64,000 nt of DNA from Cyrtodaria siliqua. Taxonomy: Eukaryota > Mollusca > Bivalvia > Adapedonta > Hiatellidae. Where the stretch lies: contig JAWPHD010001128.1 in the NCBI GenBank assembly GCA_037043455.1, positions 1-64,000 on the forward strand, read 5' to 3'. The notes beneath the pieces are model-generated. The model was not told the origin of the DNA, made no database searches, and saw only the letters and a list, made by a program, of their open reading frames with translations. Made by a program: the position numbers and the translations under genes. Below are positions 48,400 through 59,424 of this stretch, one piece after another (position 1 is the stretch's first letter; every line of letters begins with the position of its first letter).

Positions 48400-49570
48400 T
48401 GGAAAGTATGTCATTCTTCCGTAAAGCCGTTGGTCTCCTGTGCAGGGAGAGACATACCCTATTCAGGTTAAAAATCTCGCTGAACTTCTGTGGTTATCAT
48501 AAAAAAGCCTGCAGGTAAACTCATCCACAGAAACGAAACTGTGATAATCATATGTATGTGTATAATACGTCAATAGTATTGGAAGAAAGAAAGAAAGAAA
48601 AAGAAAGATGGATCGGTAATAAGCACCTTGCTCACTAATTGTACTAACAGACCATACGTCATAATGTGACGACATACGATGATGACGTAAATCAATGACG
48701 TCTTGTCATTGTATTATAATTTCCGTAACATTTCCGGAAATTGCCAGATTGTTCGGGTTTGATACGAATGAACACGGAATAAACTCGTCGATTTCCGTCA
48801 ATGGCTTACAATAGTAGACGACCGAATACGGAAATCTGCGAAGAATTCCGATTGCATTTATGGTTTTACGGGAAAATAAACAAATGAAAAATAGTTTTTA
48901 ACCAAATCATTTGTTTATCCTAATCGGTTAGCAAGACATATACATTTCTGCGACACGAAATCTACTTTTATTATATTGTGAAACGTGTTGACGAATTTTC
49001 GCCAATGAACAACGCGCAAGGTAACACTTTGGGCAATGCTTCCGGTTAATGGCCGTTTTGGCGACATGGGTAAAAATGCAATTTCATTGTCATTTTTGGA
49101 TGGGTTTGAGAAAGTTTTTTAATGTTTTTTCAACTCATTCTGCTTGGAAACCACCATTCTTAATGATTTCTACGAATGCTTATCTTGTTAATTTCGTAAC
49201 GAAATATGCTGTTTTACGGTTGAAGTCGCCCATAAACTGCCGTAAATGACCCAAGACTTTTCAAAAGGATGGATGGTATGTTTACTTTTCGCCTGCATGA
49301 TACCATAGGAGCTCGCTTGCGCTCGCGTCGCTTCGCGACGCGAGCTATGCTCGCTATAACACGTTGTTTTAATAAAGCTAAAGAAAATCGTAACTTTTGG
49401 ATTTTCCCTTAAAAATCAAAGGATTGACATAAAAAAGCTATCCGTCATACTAATTTTTTGCTTCACATGATTAAGATATTATACTTCATTTAAAAAAACA
49501 ACATGAAATAACAACATGAGGCGTAGTACACAAAATATGATATTATATAACGGGGTAGGGGTACGTGAGA
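48400..49570. other. flank with a perfect GC-rich hairpin
   Basis: GAAA simple repeat at 48582-48608. GCTCGCGTCGC-TTC-GCGACGCGAGC at 49321-49345 is a perfect 11 bp stem in AT-rich surroundings. No gene recognised. Confidence 0.6.
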
Positions 49571-49572
49571 TG

Positions 49573-51000
49573 TAATAATAATAATAATAATAATAATAAT
49601 ATCTTTATCTCAAGAGTATAACATATTTGGCTACAAGCCAGTCTAACATATGGTCCTCAGATAAAAATTAAAATAGAATATATTTACAGTTTATACAAAC
49701 ATGATTAAAACAAGGTTACAAAAAGAATAAAATTAATAAAATATGTCTAGAAACTTCATGATTTTTCTAAAAAATTAAGACTGATTCAACCTTTAGGTGA
49801 TGTGTATACAATATAAAACTAATGTTTTTAAACTCGTCAATAGTATATGTTTTTAACAATATAAATATTAAAATTTTAAGAATTACATTTTAAAACTTAA
49901 AGAATTACGTACACGTGTGTATATTGTCAAGTAATATATAACAAATCATTTAAACAACACAAAAAATACTGCTGCAAGATGATCGTGCTGTAAGATGATC
50001 GTAACAATTAAAAGTGATTGAATATACAAATGATCTTGAGAAATATTTTCTGATTGAAATATCATAACCTTTTTTTCCCCGACAGGGTCAGCCTTGTTTA
50101 CGAACCACTTCATTATACTTAGTGTTGGTTAAACAATAGTATGTGTATGTGTGATTTAGCCTAAGTAAAGCATGTAGGTATAAGAAGTAGCAGACAAGGG
50201 AGAAGTACATAGTTAGATGTAGAATAGGAGAGCAGTTGCCATTCAGTAGTATTGTATAGTATGCATTTGATGAATCGGTTAAAAGTTGTGCACATTTTAA
50301 TACAATTCAGTACAGAAACAAATGAGTAGAATATGTTATTTAATACTCTGACTGGGACCATATATGTACATTCACATTTATTATAATTAAGTTTACTGCC
50401 ACACTGCAAAGAGAAAAACATCAGCCAAGAAACGTGACAGAGGGGGTGAGTTGTCCCTGTATCAGATGTGGATTTGCGCTCGCAGAGAAAGATGCTTGAA
50501 GAGATTATTATGTGACAGGTCAAAACAATTTTTACATTACACAATATGAAAATACAAACACACAAGTCATACACACGCGCACGCACTGGCAACACAGCAG
50601 GCACGCACGCACAAACCCATTAAAATGTTACATATTACTAGTATTAAGTTATAGTTCAAAATAATGTTATATCCAAATGAGGATGAACATAAATAATTTA
50701 CTCAATATAAATTGCAGTATTTCGAAGAATAAATGCTTCACCGACAAACCTAGATAACCCAAACAGCTCTAGCTTACTAGTAGTTTGCCTCAATCGAATA
50801 CATTTAGAAACACTTGGATATCTGTAATAATATGATTTAACATATAGTTTACGTATTTTGTTCATACAATAAAAAATGATTTTCATCTCTAAGTTGGTAC
50901 TTTTACACAATGTACAATGTCTTTGATGTCTATCTGTTCTATTGTGAGCATATCTGCCAGTTTTAATTCCACGTCCGTGAGAGGACAGCCATGGCAGTTC
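49573..51000 (-). mobile_element. 5'-truncated non-LTR retrotransposon (CR1/L2-like 3' end)
   Basis: On the minus strand it holds the end of a reverse-transcriptase polyprotein (see 50698-51000), then about 1.1 kb of 3' UTR, then ...CTCTTGAGATAAAGAT followed by an ATT repeat tail (49573-49601). Tail and C-terminal peptide suit the CR1/L2 group. The 3' UTR copy at 52945-53418 on the plus strand is a second, shorter fragment. Confidence 0.8.
50698..51000 (-). pseudogene. C-terminal fragment of a non-LTR retrotransposon polyprotein
   Basis: Open for 100 codons and ending in TAA: ELPWLSSHGRGIKTGRYAHN, then RTDRHQRHCTLCKSTNLEMK and ...LFGLSRFVGEAFILRNTAIY. The TGRY-RxxRxCxxC pattern near the end of a reverse transcriptase polyprotein is characteristic of CR1/L2-type LINEs. 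A TAA sits immediately upstream (51001-51003) and the catalytic domain is absent, so it is a dead fragment. Confidence 0.8.
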
Positions 51001-51189
51001 TTATGTTTTATGGCACCATAGCCAAGTAAACCTCATACGAAAAGTGTTCTTAAACTGTCTATACATGCATTTCCATTTTTGAACAATCAATTAATCTTTG
51101 TATAATCAATAAATGTAATCATATCAATACAAGTTGGGTCGTTCGACGGACAGGAAGAATATAGACATATCGCTAAGGTGAGTTACGTA

Positions 51190-51650
51190 AGCAGTGGCGT
51201 AGCTGCCTATAGGCACGTGCCTACACATTGTCCCAAGAAATCACAACAATAGCAATGCCAAAAATGCAATAAAAACTGAGTGGGGTAGAGGGTGGAGGTG
51301 TATGGTCAGCTCATACTCAATTTTACTCGTGGTCTTTTCAGAAAATACGAACTGTTTTCGCTCGCGGTCTTTCGGAACGAAACACAACATGATTGCGCAA
51401 AATTTCGAAAGATTTTCAGAAAGCTAGTATTCATATTAATATATGTTATTTTGTTCTGTTCCGATGTTTTTTGTTGCGAAATCGCTGATTGCAAACGCTT
51501 GAAATCGCGGGTTAAAAACATATTGTTTGCTGCTTAAAATATCGCCAGAGTGCAGGATTTGCCTTTCATTCTAACAAAAATTACGGGGGACCATGCCCCC
51601 GGACCCCACTAGACCTTGTGCCTACACACTGATTTGCTATGCTACTTTTA
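51190..51650. mobile_element. possible DNA element with GTGGCGTAGC end
   Basis: GCAGTGGCGTAGCTGCCTATAG at the left and, inverted, AGTAGCATAGCAAATCAGTG at the right. The interior has GTGCCTACAC at both ends (about 51219 and 51619). The middle has a 71-81 codon frame on each strand with no recognised motif. Confidence 0.45.
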
Positions 51651-51659
51651 CATTTGAAT

Positions 51660-52700
51660 ATTTCTAACATTTGAAATATCAACAATCCTAAACTACAGAC
51701 ATTATGTTATTTCTGTGTTCTGATCAAATACTCTTACTTCCGTCAGTCGCTGTTTTTATATTTTGCCTAATATATATTTAATATATATGTATGAAGTTTA
51801 TGAAACTCGTTATAAAACTCGTTATGAATTATTTATATTTTAAATTACCAAAAGGCTCGTTTAAATAATTACTTACGAGTTTCATGAACCGTATACATAT
51901 GGAACGAAAATTGTATGTTTGATCATCCGCCTTTTCATACAAAGTCATTATTATGATTTAATATATTTTGAAGACTTAAATTGTCTTGATGAGATATGAA
52001 ATGACGGATTTTTAAAAAATAAAATGCAGTGGATGTGTTAACCCACATTGTACCAAAATGCAGTAAAGCATATCAATAAATGAAATCTTTCACTTAAAGA
52101 TCATACATTTATAAATGATTTTAGAAACAAGTACACACATATTTTTGCTTAATTAATATAATTATTTTGATTAAAAATGTATGATTTTAGCAGCAGTAAA
52201 AGTATGCCGCAGTGTGTGAATTATTTACATTTTTCTGTATCTGTGGTATTTAATTTTAGAATCTATCAGTTTGTTTGTTTAGTTCTAAATATCATACATG
52301 TATACTCAGTCTGTATGAGGTGAAAGTCTTAATCTTGTTTTCAGCCACGGTGTTTCAGCGCAGTTAATTTGTTCGTTTTTCAGATTAGTTTATGTTTAAC
52401 TGTGTTTTCAATTTTTTCTATGATTTTGATATGATTTTTGTGTGATTACTTTATCACATTTGGTTTTATGAAAAGTGTCTATTATTTTCAATGATCTCAG
52501 TTTATCATCAAATCATGTTGTTAAAAATTATATCAAAATTAAAGAAATTAATTTACGTTATTGTTCAAGGTTTGCATTGCGTTAACTCGGACATGCTAGA
52601 TTATGTAATACACAACAACAATTCAATTCCATTAACTTCATCCCTTTTAATATAAGTATTGATTATATACAAAGGTAGTGTATTACTATTAAACAGGGCT
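51660..52700. other. AT-rich flank, nothing recognised
   Basis: Contains an AATATATA stretch and an imperfect GAAACTCGTTATAAAACTCG duplication (51800-51830). No gene. Confidence 0.4.
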
Positions 52701-52789
52701 GACTCTCCTTTATCATGCTCATTCAAGATCATGCTCATTCAAGGTTTTCTTCATGACACCGCATATGCAAATGTGGAAACGTGGCTTCA

Positions 52790-52910
52790 TCGTAGATGGA
52801 GTGGCTACAATAGAATTTGCAGCAACTCTGCAGTTCTGCAGGTTAGACGATTCTAGGCCCATTCTCCATATTTCAGCTATAGATGCAAATGGAGGATGAG
52901 CCTGGCTTGT
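52790..52910 (-). repeat. fragment related to the 36 bp minisatellite element
   Basis: AACTCTGCAGTTCTGCAGG, TCTAGGCCCATT and GATGCAAATGGAGGATG match, inverted, TACATCGAAAATGGGCC and the ATCTGCAGAACTACAGA unit at 59390-59740. Confidence 0.55.
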
Positions 52911-52944
52911 GTTGGTGCGACGTAAACCCCAATTCCATACTGTC

Positions 52945-53418
52945 GAAAAAAAAATAGGTATGATATTTCAATCAGAAAATATTTCTCAAGATCATTTGCA
53001 TATTCAATCAATATACCATCAAATTTATTTGTTACGATCATCTTACAGCAGTATTTATTGTGTTGTTTAAATGATTTGTTATGTATGCAATTTGACAACT
53101 TGATTACCAATGTATTACCTATGTCAGTCACAGTATATGGACCTGTACAATGTTCACTTACTTGACAATATGCACGTAATTCTTTAAGTTTTAAAATGTA
53201 ATTCTTAAAATTTTAATATTTATATTGTTAAAAACAAACATTAGTTTTATATTGTATACACATCACCTAAAGGTTGAATAAGTCTTAATCAATGTATCTC
53301 AAATACCACATTTTTAGAAAAATTATGAAGTTTCTAGACATATTTTATTCATTTTATTCTTTTTGTACCATTGTTTTAATCATGTTTGTATAAATTGTAA
53401 ATATATTCTATTTTGAGT
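52945..53418 (+). mobile_element. LINE 3' UTR fragment, inverted relative to 49573-51000
   Basis: TGATATTTCAATCAGAAAATA, ATTTCTCAAGATCATTTG, ACATCACCTAAAGGTTGAAT and ATGAAGTTTCTAGACATATT are the reverse complement of 49700-50070. Truncated at both ends. Confidence 0.85.
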
Positions 53419-53517
53419 GTCGACGTGCCGTAAAACACCATTCATTTATTCTTATTTTTTAGTATAAATATTCCAAGGCTTTCAAATACATCCCATGTCT
53501 ATTGTTATTTATATAAC

Positions 53518-53790
53518 AACAAGAAATGTCACCAATAAGTTACAAATGCCCCCGAAAATGTTTACTCATTTGACCTTTGACCTCAGAGTGTGACCTTGAC
53601 CTTTGAGGTACGGACCCGATTCTTGCACGCGACACACCTTCTAATTGTGGTTAATATTTGTGTGAAGTTTCATGGAAATATATTCAGTTCTTTCAACGTT
53701 ATGGCTGATATATGCTTGTTTTGGACGGAAGGATGAACGGACGAAAGGACGGACGGTGCGATTACTATATGCCTTCGGGGGCAAACAAAG
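53518..53790 (+). mobile_element. complete single-core pearl-like element with DR1-type motifs
   Basis: 5' ACAAGAAATGTCACC with TGCCCCCGAA (53548-53557). The core has TTTGACCTTTGACCTCAGAG and GTGACCTTGACCTTTGAGG (53570-53609), ACACCTTCTAATTGTGG and GTGTGAAGTTTCATGG, then ACGGACGAAAGGACGGACGG. The 3' hairpin is TGCC-TTC-GGGGGCA (53770-53785). About 270 bp. Confidence 0.75.
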
Positions 53791-54094
53791 ATAATTCAGA
53801 TTTTATAAATATTTTATGCCACTCGTGTTTATATTATCATGCTACGAGAGGTAACCTATCACGTTTCAAAATCCTTTGTTGGTTTGATTTACCTCCCATT
53901 AACCTTCGGAGAAAGCAAAAAAAGTGTAAATTATAGCCATATGGACAAGTAAATGCTGTACTACATAAAGAAAATGTCGAAGCAAAATGTTGGAAAAGCT
54001 CTATGTCCGAAGATAGTACTATTTATAGCAGTATTTTTCGAGAATACTAGTATGCGAATTATACTGCTTCTGTCGGTCCGAGAGAGTGCAGTAA

Positions 54095-55860
54095 GTATGG
54101 AAGCCCTGCAGGGACTTCTGACTTCCTTACTTCTTACCTCATTGCTTCTTACTTCACGACTTAATGACTTCTAACTTCATTATTCCTAACTTCATGACAT
54201 CTTGATTCATTACTTCTAACTTCACGACTTCCAGCTTCATTATTTCTAACTTCCCGACTTCTAACTTCATTACTTCTAACTTCATGCCATCTTGATTCAT
54301 TACTTCTAACTTCACGACTTCCAACTTCATTAGTTCTAACGTCACGACTTCCAACTTCATTAGTTCTAACTTCACGACTTCTAACTTCATTACTTCTAAC
54401 TTCACGACTTCTAACTTCATTACTTCTAACTTCACGACTTCCAGCTTCATTATTTCTAACTTCCCGACTTCTTACTTCATTACTTCTAACTTCATGACAT
54501 CTTGATTTATTAATTCTGACTTCATTACTTCTAACTTCACGACTTCCAACGTCATTAGTTCTAACTTCACGACTTCTAACTTCATTACTTCTTAATTCAT
54601 GACTTCCAACTTCATGACTTCTAATTGCATTACTTCCAACTTCATGACTTTCAAGCAATAAAGTCATGAAGTTAGACGCTAATAAGTCGTGAAGTTAGAA
54701 GTCGAGAAGTTAGAAGTCATGAAGTTGGAAGTGATGAAGTTAGAATCTATAAGTCGTGAAGTCAGAAGTCATGAAGTTAGAAGTCATGAAGTTAAAAGTC
54801 ATGAAGTTAGAATCTAGTAAGTCGTGAAGTTAGAAGTCATGAAGTTATAAGTCGTGAAGTTAGAAGTCATGAAGTCATGGTTGTAGAAGTCATGAAGTTC
54901 GACGTCATGAAGTTAGAAGTCATGAAGTCATGAAGTTAGAAGTGATGAAGTTAGAAGTGATGAAGTTAAAACCTGTAAGTCGTGAAGTTAGAAGTCATGA
55001 AGTTAGAAGTCGTGAAGTTAGAAGTGATGAAGTTAAAACCTGTAAGTCGTGAAGTTAGAAGTCATGAAGTTAGAAGTCATGAAGTTAGAAGTCATGAAGT
55101 TAGAATCTAGTAAGTCGTGAAGTTAGGAGTCATGAAGTTAGAAGTCGTGAAGTTAGAAGTCATGAAGTTAGAATCTAGTAAGTCGTGAAGTTAGAAGTCA
55201 TGAAGTTAGAAGTCGTGAAGTTAGAAGTCATGAAGGTAGAAGTCATGAAGTTAGAAGTCATGAAGTCATGAAGTTAGAAGTCATGAAGTTAGAATCATGA
55301 AGTTAGAAGTCATGAAGGTAGTAGTCATGAAGTTCGACGTCATGAAGTTAGAAGTCATGAAGTCATGAAGTTAGAAGTCATGAAGTTAGAATCTAGTAAG
55401 TCATGAAGTTAGAATCTAGTAAGTCGTGAAGTTAGAAGTCATGAAGTTAGAAGTCGTGAAGTTAGAAGTTATGAAGTTAGAATCTAGTAAGTCGTGAAGT
55501 TAGAAGTCATGAAGTTAGAAGTCGTGAAGTTAGAAGTCATGAAGTTAGAATCTAGTAAGTCGTGAAGTTAGAAGTCATGAAGTTATAAGTCATGAAGTTA
55601 GAAGTCATGAAGTTAGAAGTCATGAAGTTAGAAGTCATGAAGGTAGAAGTCATGAAGTTCGACGTCATGAAGTTAGAAGTCATGAAGTCATGAAGTTAGA
55701 AGTCATGAAGTTAGAATCATGAAGTTAGAAGTCATGAAGGTAGAAGTCATGAAGTTCGACGTCATGAAGTTAGAAGTCATGAAGTCATGAAGTTAGAAGT
55801 CATGAAGTTAGAAGTCATGAAGTTCGACGTAATTCAGAAGTTACTCCAGGGCTTCCATAC
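54095..55860. repeat. foldback element: inverted 15 bp minisatellite
   Basis: 54118-54655 reads CTTCTAACTTCATTA / CTTCACGACTTC. From about 54660 to 55840 the same motif is inverted (GAAGTTAGAAGTCATGAAG). Both outer edges carry the same unique motif in opposite sense: GTATGGAAGCCCTG (54095-54108) and CAGGGCTTCCATAC (55847-55860). Arms are unequal (about 0.54 and 1.2 kb). Long open frames inside are repeat artefacts. Confidence 0.9.
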
Positions 55861-56330
55861 ATACGAGAGCAATAATTATTCTATACATATTTTGTATTAT
55901 AGCTCTAATGATTTTACAAAAGGTGGTTATGTACACAGTGCTATAACCATAACTGGCAAACTATGTCAGTTATAGTACAGCCGACATATACCGGCAGTTA
56001 ATATGGCACGGGTGTTAAGGTTCATAAATAGGAACGAAGGTAAACCGTTAGAGTAATGGTACAAATAAATAGATAGCTCCCGAGCTTAGTGCAAAACTGT
56101 ATATAACTACTTGGTTTTACATTTTAGAAAACAAAATGTTGTTTGTTTGAAAATAACTGAATCCCTCAAACACATAAATAAATGCCGAGAACGGGATCTC
56201 TTGGAAGCAACAAACACAAATTAGAGAGAAAAGTAGAAGCTAGACTCGAGAGTGTCCGTGAGAGGTTATATACGATGCAACACCTCTCACGCCGGCACCG
56301 GTTGAAGCGGCACCGGTTGAAGCGGATGTT
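55861..56330. other. flank, nothing recognised
   Basis: No repeat or gene seen apart from a short GAAGCGGCACCGGTT duplication at about 56303-56325. Confidence 0.4.
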
Positions 56331-56577
56331 TATTTGTATGGTGTTTTACGTCATTTTCAACACATGTAAGGTTATATATGACGGTCGTTTTTTTTGTGAT
56401 GAAGGCAGACCACCCACTTTTCCTGGGTAGAACCAGTACTGTACACCTCCCGCCATCCGTAAGAATCGACACTTCCTCACTTACAAGTCGAGCTCCCAGT
56501 GGGATTCGAACACGCAGCGGTGAGAGGCGAGTGTTTACAACGCAACGTCGTTAACCCCTCGGCCACGGATACGCTTA
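56330..56577 (-). mobile_element. full-length tRNA-derived SINE
   Basis: Minus strand: CGTGGCCGAGGGGTTAACG (A-box), GTGTTCGAATCCC (B-box), GAGGAAGTGTCGATTCTTAC, CAGTACTGGTTCTACCCAGG, GTGGGTGGTCTGCC and a 3' end ACATGTGTTGAAAATGACG followed by TAAAACACC. Same family as 58352-58490, 58690-58960, 61998-62150 and 19085-19570. Confidence 0.85.
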
Positions 56578-56589
56578 ATAGGGGATGTA

Positions 56590-57405
56590 ATAGTAATAGT
56601 TGCATACTCGATTAAATGGTTGCTATTCGGGGTATAGGGGGTAGGTAGTGTGTCATGGATGTCGTGAGCGGGAAACAGGAAGTGGTTGAAGTAACAATCC
56701 AACCTTTGTTTCAGCAATATATTTTAATGGTTTTTGGGAAATCCCATTATGTAATATGTACCTTATGTATGCTTCTTTTAAAAATCCCCTCTTTGTTATT
56801 TTTAAACAGACCACTTGATCCGGAAAGTCAAACCACTAGTTAGTAGTTAACATGCCTATATATGGCGACGTAGTAAACCAGATATAACAGCTGATAACAC
56901 CGAACCTGTACAACTTATGAATGATGTTGGCAAACTTCCAGCGGTAAACCCGATTTTATACTGAAATTCAAAGTTAAGTAAGGACACAACAGAGGCCACC
57001 ACGGACAAATTGAATAAGAACAGAATTAGGACAGAATTAGGAACACTGTAACAACACGTTGAATTCTAGTTACAGGACAAAAGCTAGGTACAACGAGGCC
57101 AACTTGAAACAATTTGCTTAATACTACTCTTATAATTAATATTAATGATCGAACAAATGCAATAATGTAGAAAAATTAACGAGACGCCGCGAGTTTTTAA
57201 AAAATAAAGATTGCCGTGTGTCCCTTTAACCCCTAACTCGTCGTTCTGCTGTCTCGAACAACCTTGGTCTTAAGTCCGGTTCCCGGGTTATAGAGATTTC
57301 TCTGCCTCTTACAAGTCGTTCCTAATTCCGGTTCCCGGCGACAGAGCATTCTGCCACCAGCAATCAAGTTAAATCAATCACGGACATGAATATATATATA
57401 TATAT
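56590..57405. other. flank, nothing recognised
   Basis: A GGTTCCCGGG-bearing pair (CCGGTTCCCGGGTTATAGAG at 57279, CCGGTTCCCGGCGACAGAG at 57328) is a short diverged tandem duplication. AT dinucleotide run at 57389-57408. Confidence 0.4.
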
Positions 57406-57408
57406 ATA

Positions 57409-57805
57409 CTCGGTAAAAAAAGTTTTCGACCAGGGTGTATAAAGTCATATAAAAATAAAACTAGTGGACAGAATTTAATTATCGTTTTTCAGTAACCAAG
57501 TTCTACCCTACCTGGTTAATTTGGTACCAGAAACATTAAATTCCAAACAAGATTAGATTTTTAAAAAATATCGCGAACACACAAAGGGTCTGTAAAAAAT
57601 GTTGTAAAGTCCATAAAAACAGTAACAGTTACAGACATATAAAATATTATTACCCGGTTAATCTTGTTTGGAATTTATAGTTTCTGGTACCAAATTAAAC
57701 AGGTAGGGTAGTCCTTGGTTACTAAAAAAAGATACTTAAATTCTGTCCACTAGTTTTATTTTTATATGACTTTAAATACCATGGTCCAAAACTTTTTTTA
57801 CTGAG
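57409..57805. mobile_element. mariner-like MITE with arms of about 170 bp
   Basis: CTCGGTAAAAAAAGTTTTCG and, inverted, CTCAGTAAAAAAAGTTTTGG at the ends. The arms continue through TCATATAAAAATAAAACTAG, GTGGACAGAATTTAA, GGTACCAGAAAC and AAACAAGATTA. Flanked by TA within AT repeats. 397 bp, mostly arms. Confidence 0.85.
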
Positions 57806-58351
57806 TATATATTATATATATATATAAATCAGCCGTTGGGTCGATGAGTCACCATAATTATATTACCGTCGTTATTCATGTATGGAAAGGGATGTCTACA
57901 CGTCGCAGGCAAACTGCTACTCAAGCCCGAGTACAAGCCCGAGTACCAACGGAGATTGCATTTCCTCGTTAGCACATTGAACTGCCACGTGGTTGTTTAC
58001 CAATGTTCAGTGTGGCTACGGACGAGTATCGATCCTAATAAACTCATTCCGCATAAACATCAGTACCAATACAACATAGTTCGTTGAACCTTTTATAAAT
58101 TAATGGAATCCAGCTATAATACTGTACTTGCTCTGATTTTGGCAGGCAATTCGTTGTTATTCGACATAATTATACCGGTTGAACGGAGTGGCAAAGGGTG
58201 TGAGCATTGCATTCTAAAGAATTAATGATAAATCATAATTAGAAGTTATTGAGTTCAAGAATTTGATTTGGATGGTGTAGTACGTCATTTGTAGCACATG
58301 ATAGACTATTATGACTTGTTGTTTTTTTGGTGTGTGTGTGTGTGCGTGGGT

Positions 58352-58495
58352 GTGTTTTGTAGAGGCAGACCACCCCTTTTTCCTGGGTAGAACCAGTACT
58401 GTATACCTCCCGCCATTCGAAAGAATCTACACTTTCTTACTTGACAAGACGAGCTCCCAGTGGGATTCGAACCCGCAGCGGTGAGAGGTGAGTAA
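58352..58495 (-). mobile_element. SINE, partial
   Basis: CCTGGGTAGAACCAGTACTG, TACCTCCCGCCATTCG and GTGGGATTCGAACCCGC are the inverted body and B-box of the 56330-56577 family. The A-box part is lost. Confidence 0.75.
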
Positions 58496-58499
58496 GTTC

Positions 58500-58685
58500 A
58501 ATGCTTGTACTTGGGGACTGGGGTTTTGGTTTGTGCGGAAGTAGGACTTATTGGCGCAGGAATATTAATGCATTGCCTTTTGGGAGTTTGAGCTACATAA
58601 TCTAATGTTTTAAACCTGTTTTTTTCTCTCTAAAATAAGACGGAAACTGATCCTTGATTGGTTTAAACATAGCATTATGTTTTAA
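58500..58685. other. short flank, nothing recognised
   Basis: No repeat or coding signal. Confidence 0.4.
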
Positions 58686-58689
58686 AAGT

Positions 58690-58960
58690 GTGTCTCCGCG
58701 GCCGAGGGGTTAACGACGTTGAGTTGTAAACCTTCTCGCTTCTCATCGTTGTGGGTTCGAATCCCACTCGACTTGCAAGTGAGGAAGTGTCGATTCTTAC
58801 AGATGGCGGGAAGTGTACAGTACTGGTTCTACCCAGGAAAAGTGGGTGGTCTGCCTCCACCACAAAGAATCTTTACTGGACGATACACGAAAGAGATACA
58901 TTTTAAAACATTTGTTTGTATTGTGTTTCACGTCTCCGTGGCCTTACATGTGTTGAAAAT
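58690..58960 (+). mobile_element. tRNA-derived SINE, plus strand
   Basis: CGCGGCCGAGGGGTTAACG (A-box), GTGGGTTCGAATCCC (B-box), GAGGAAGTGTCGATTC, TACTGGTTCTACCCAGGAAA and CCTTACATGTGTTGAAAAT end. About 70 bp of extra sequence lies between the body and the 3' end. Confidence 0.8.
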
Positions 58961-59085
58961 TACGTTTGTATGTTTATATGGTGCTTTTACGTCATTTTCA
59001 ACACATGTAAGGCCACGGAGACGTAAAGCATAATACAAACAAATGTTTTAAAATGTATCTCTTCCGTGTATCGTCCAGTAAAGAT
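58869..59085. repeat. 92 bp inverted repeat (hairpin) built on SINE ends
   Basis: Arms 58869-58960 and 58994-59085 are equal in length and nearly identical (ATCTTTACTGGACGATACAC ... CATGTGTTGAAAAT), with a 33 bp spacer. Inner parts of both arms are the SINE 3' end. Confidence 0.9.
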
Positions 59086-59424
59086 CTCAACGGAAGGAGT
59101 TTACGCTCCCTAGTCAGCGGACGTATTTAACTCTTCGTTTTACATAGTAATTTATAGCCGATGCAAAGGACAGTATTTCGGAATGTATTTGGTATACTAT
59201 AATGTTGTATTACGGCCTAACATGTATACGGAATGTTGACATACATATTTATTTATTTATTCAACCTTTATTATTGAAAGTTCTGAAAAACTTGGAAAAT
59301 GATGAAACAAAATAACAAAATCGGATTGAGTTTTACAGCTCTCCAACTCAAAATGATTATAAGGCTCCAACAGGAATGAAACTTACAGGCCCACCCTCCA
59401 TTTACATCGAAAATGGGCCTAGAT

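Noticed and set aside
50161..50604. 147-codon minus-strand frame as a membrane protein gene
   Set aside because: It lies in the 3' UTR of the LINE fragment and includes a CGCA simple repeat. Cys/Leu richness follows from base composition.
54161..54667. 168-codon frame of EVRSNEVRSREV repeats
   Set aside because: It lies wholly inside the 15 bp minisatellite arm; an array artefact.
54095..55860. Inverted array as an assembly artefact
   Set aside because: The two arms differ in length and unit variants, and the matching outer 14 bp motifs suggest a real element. An artefact would normally give mirror-identical arms. Long reads would settle it.
58690..58770. Possible functional tRNA gene
   Set aside because: A- and B-boxes are present, but the sequence runs into a SINE body and lacks a closed acceptor stem. 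The same holds for 14560-14638, 45590-45660, 56490-56577 and 62403-62470.
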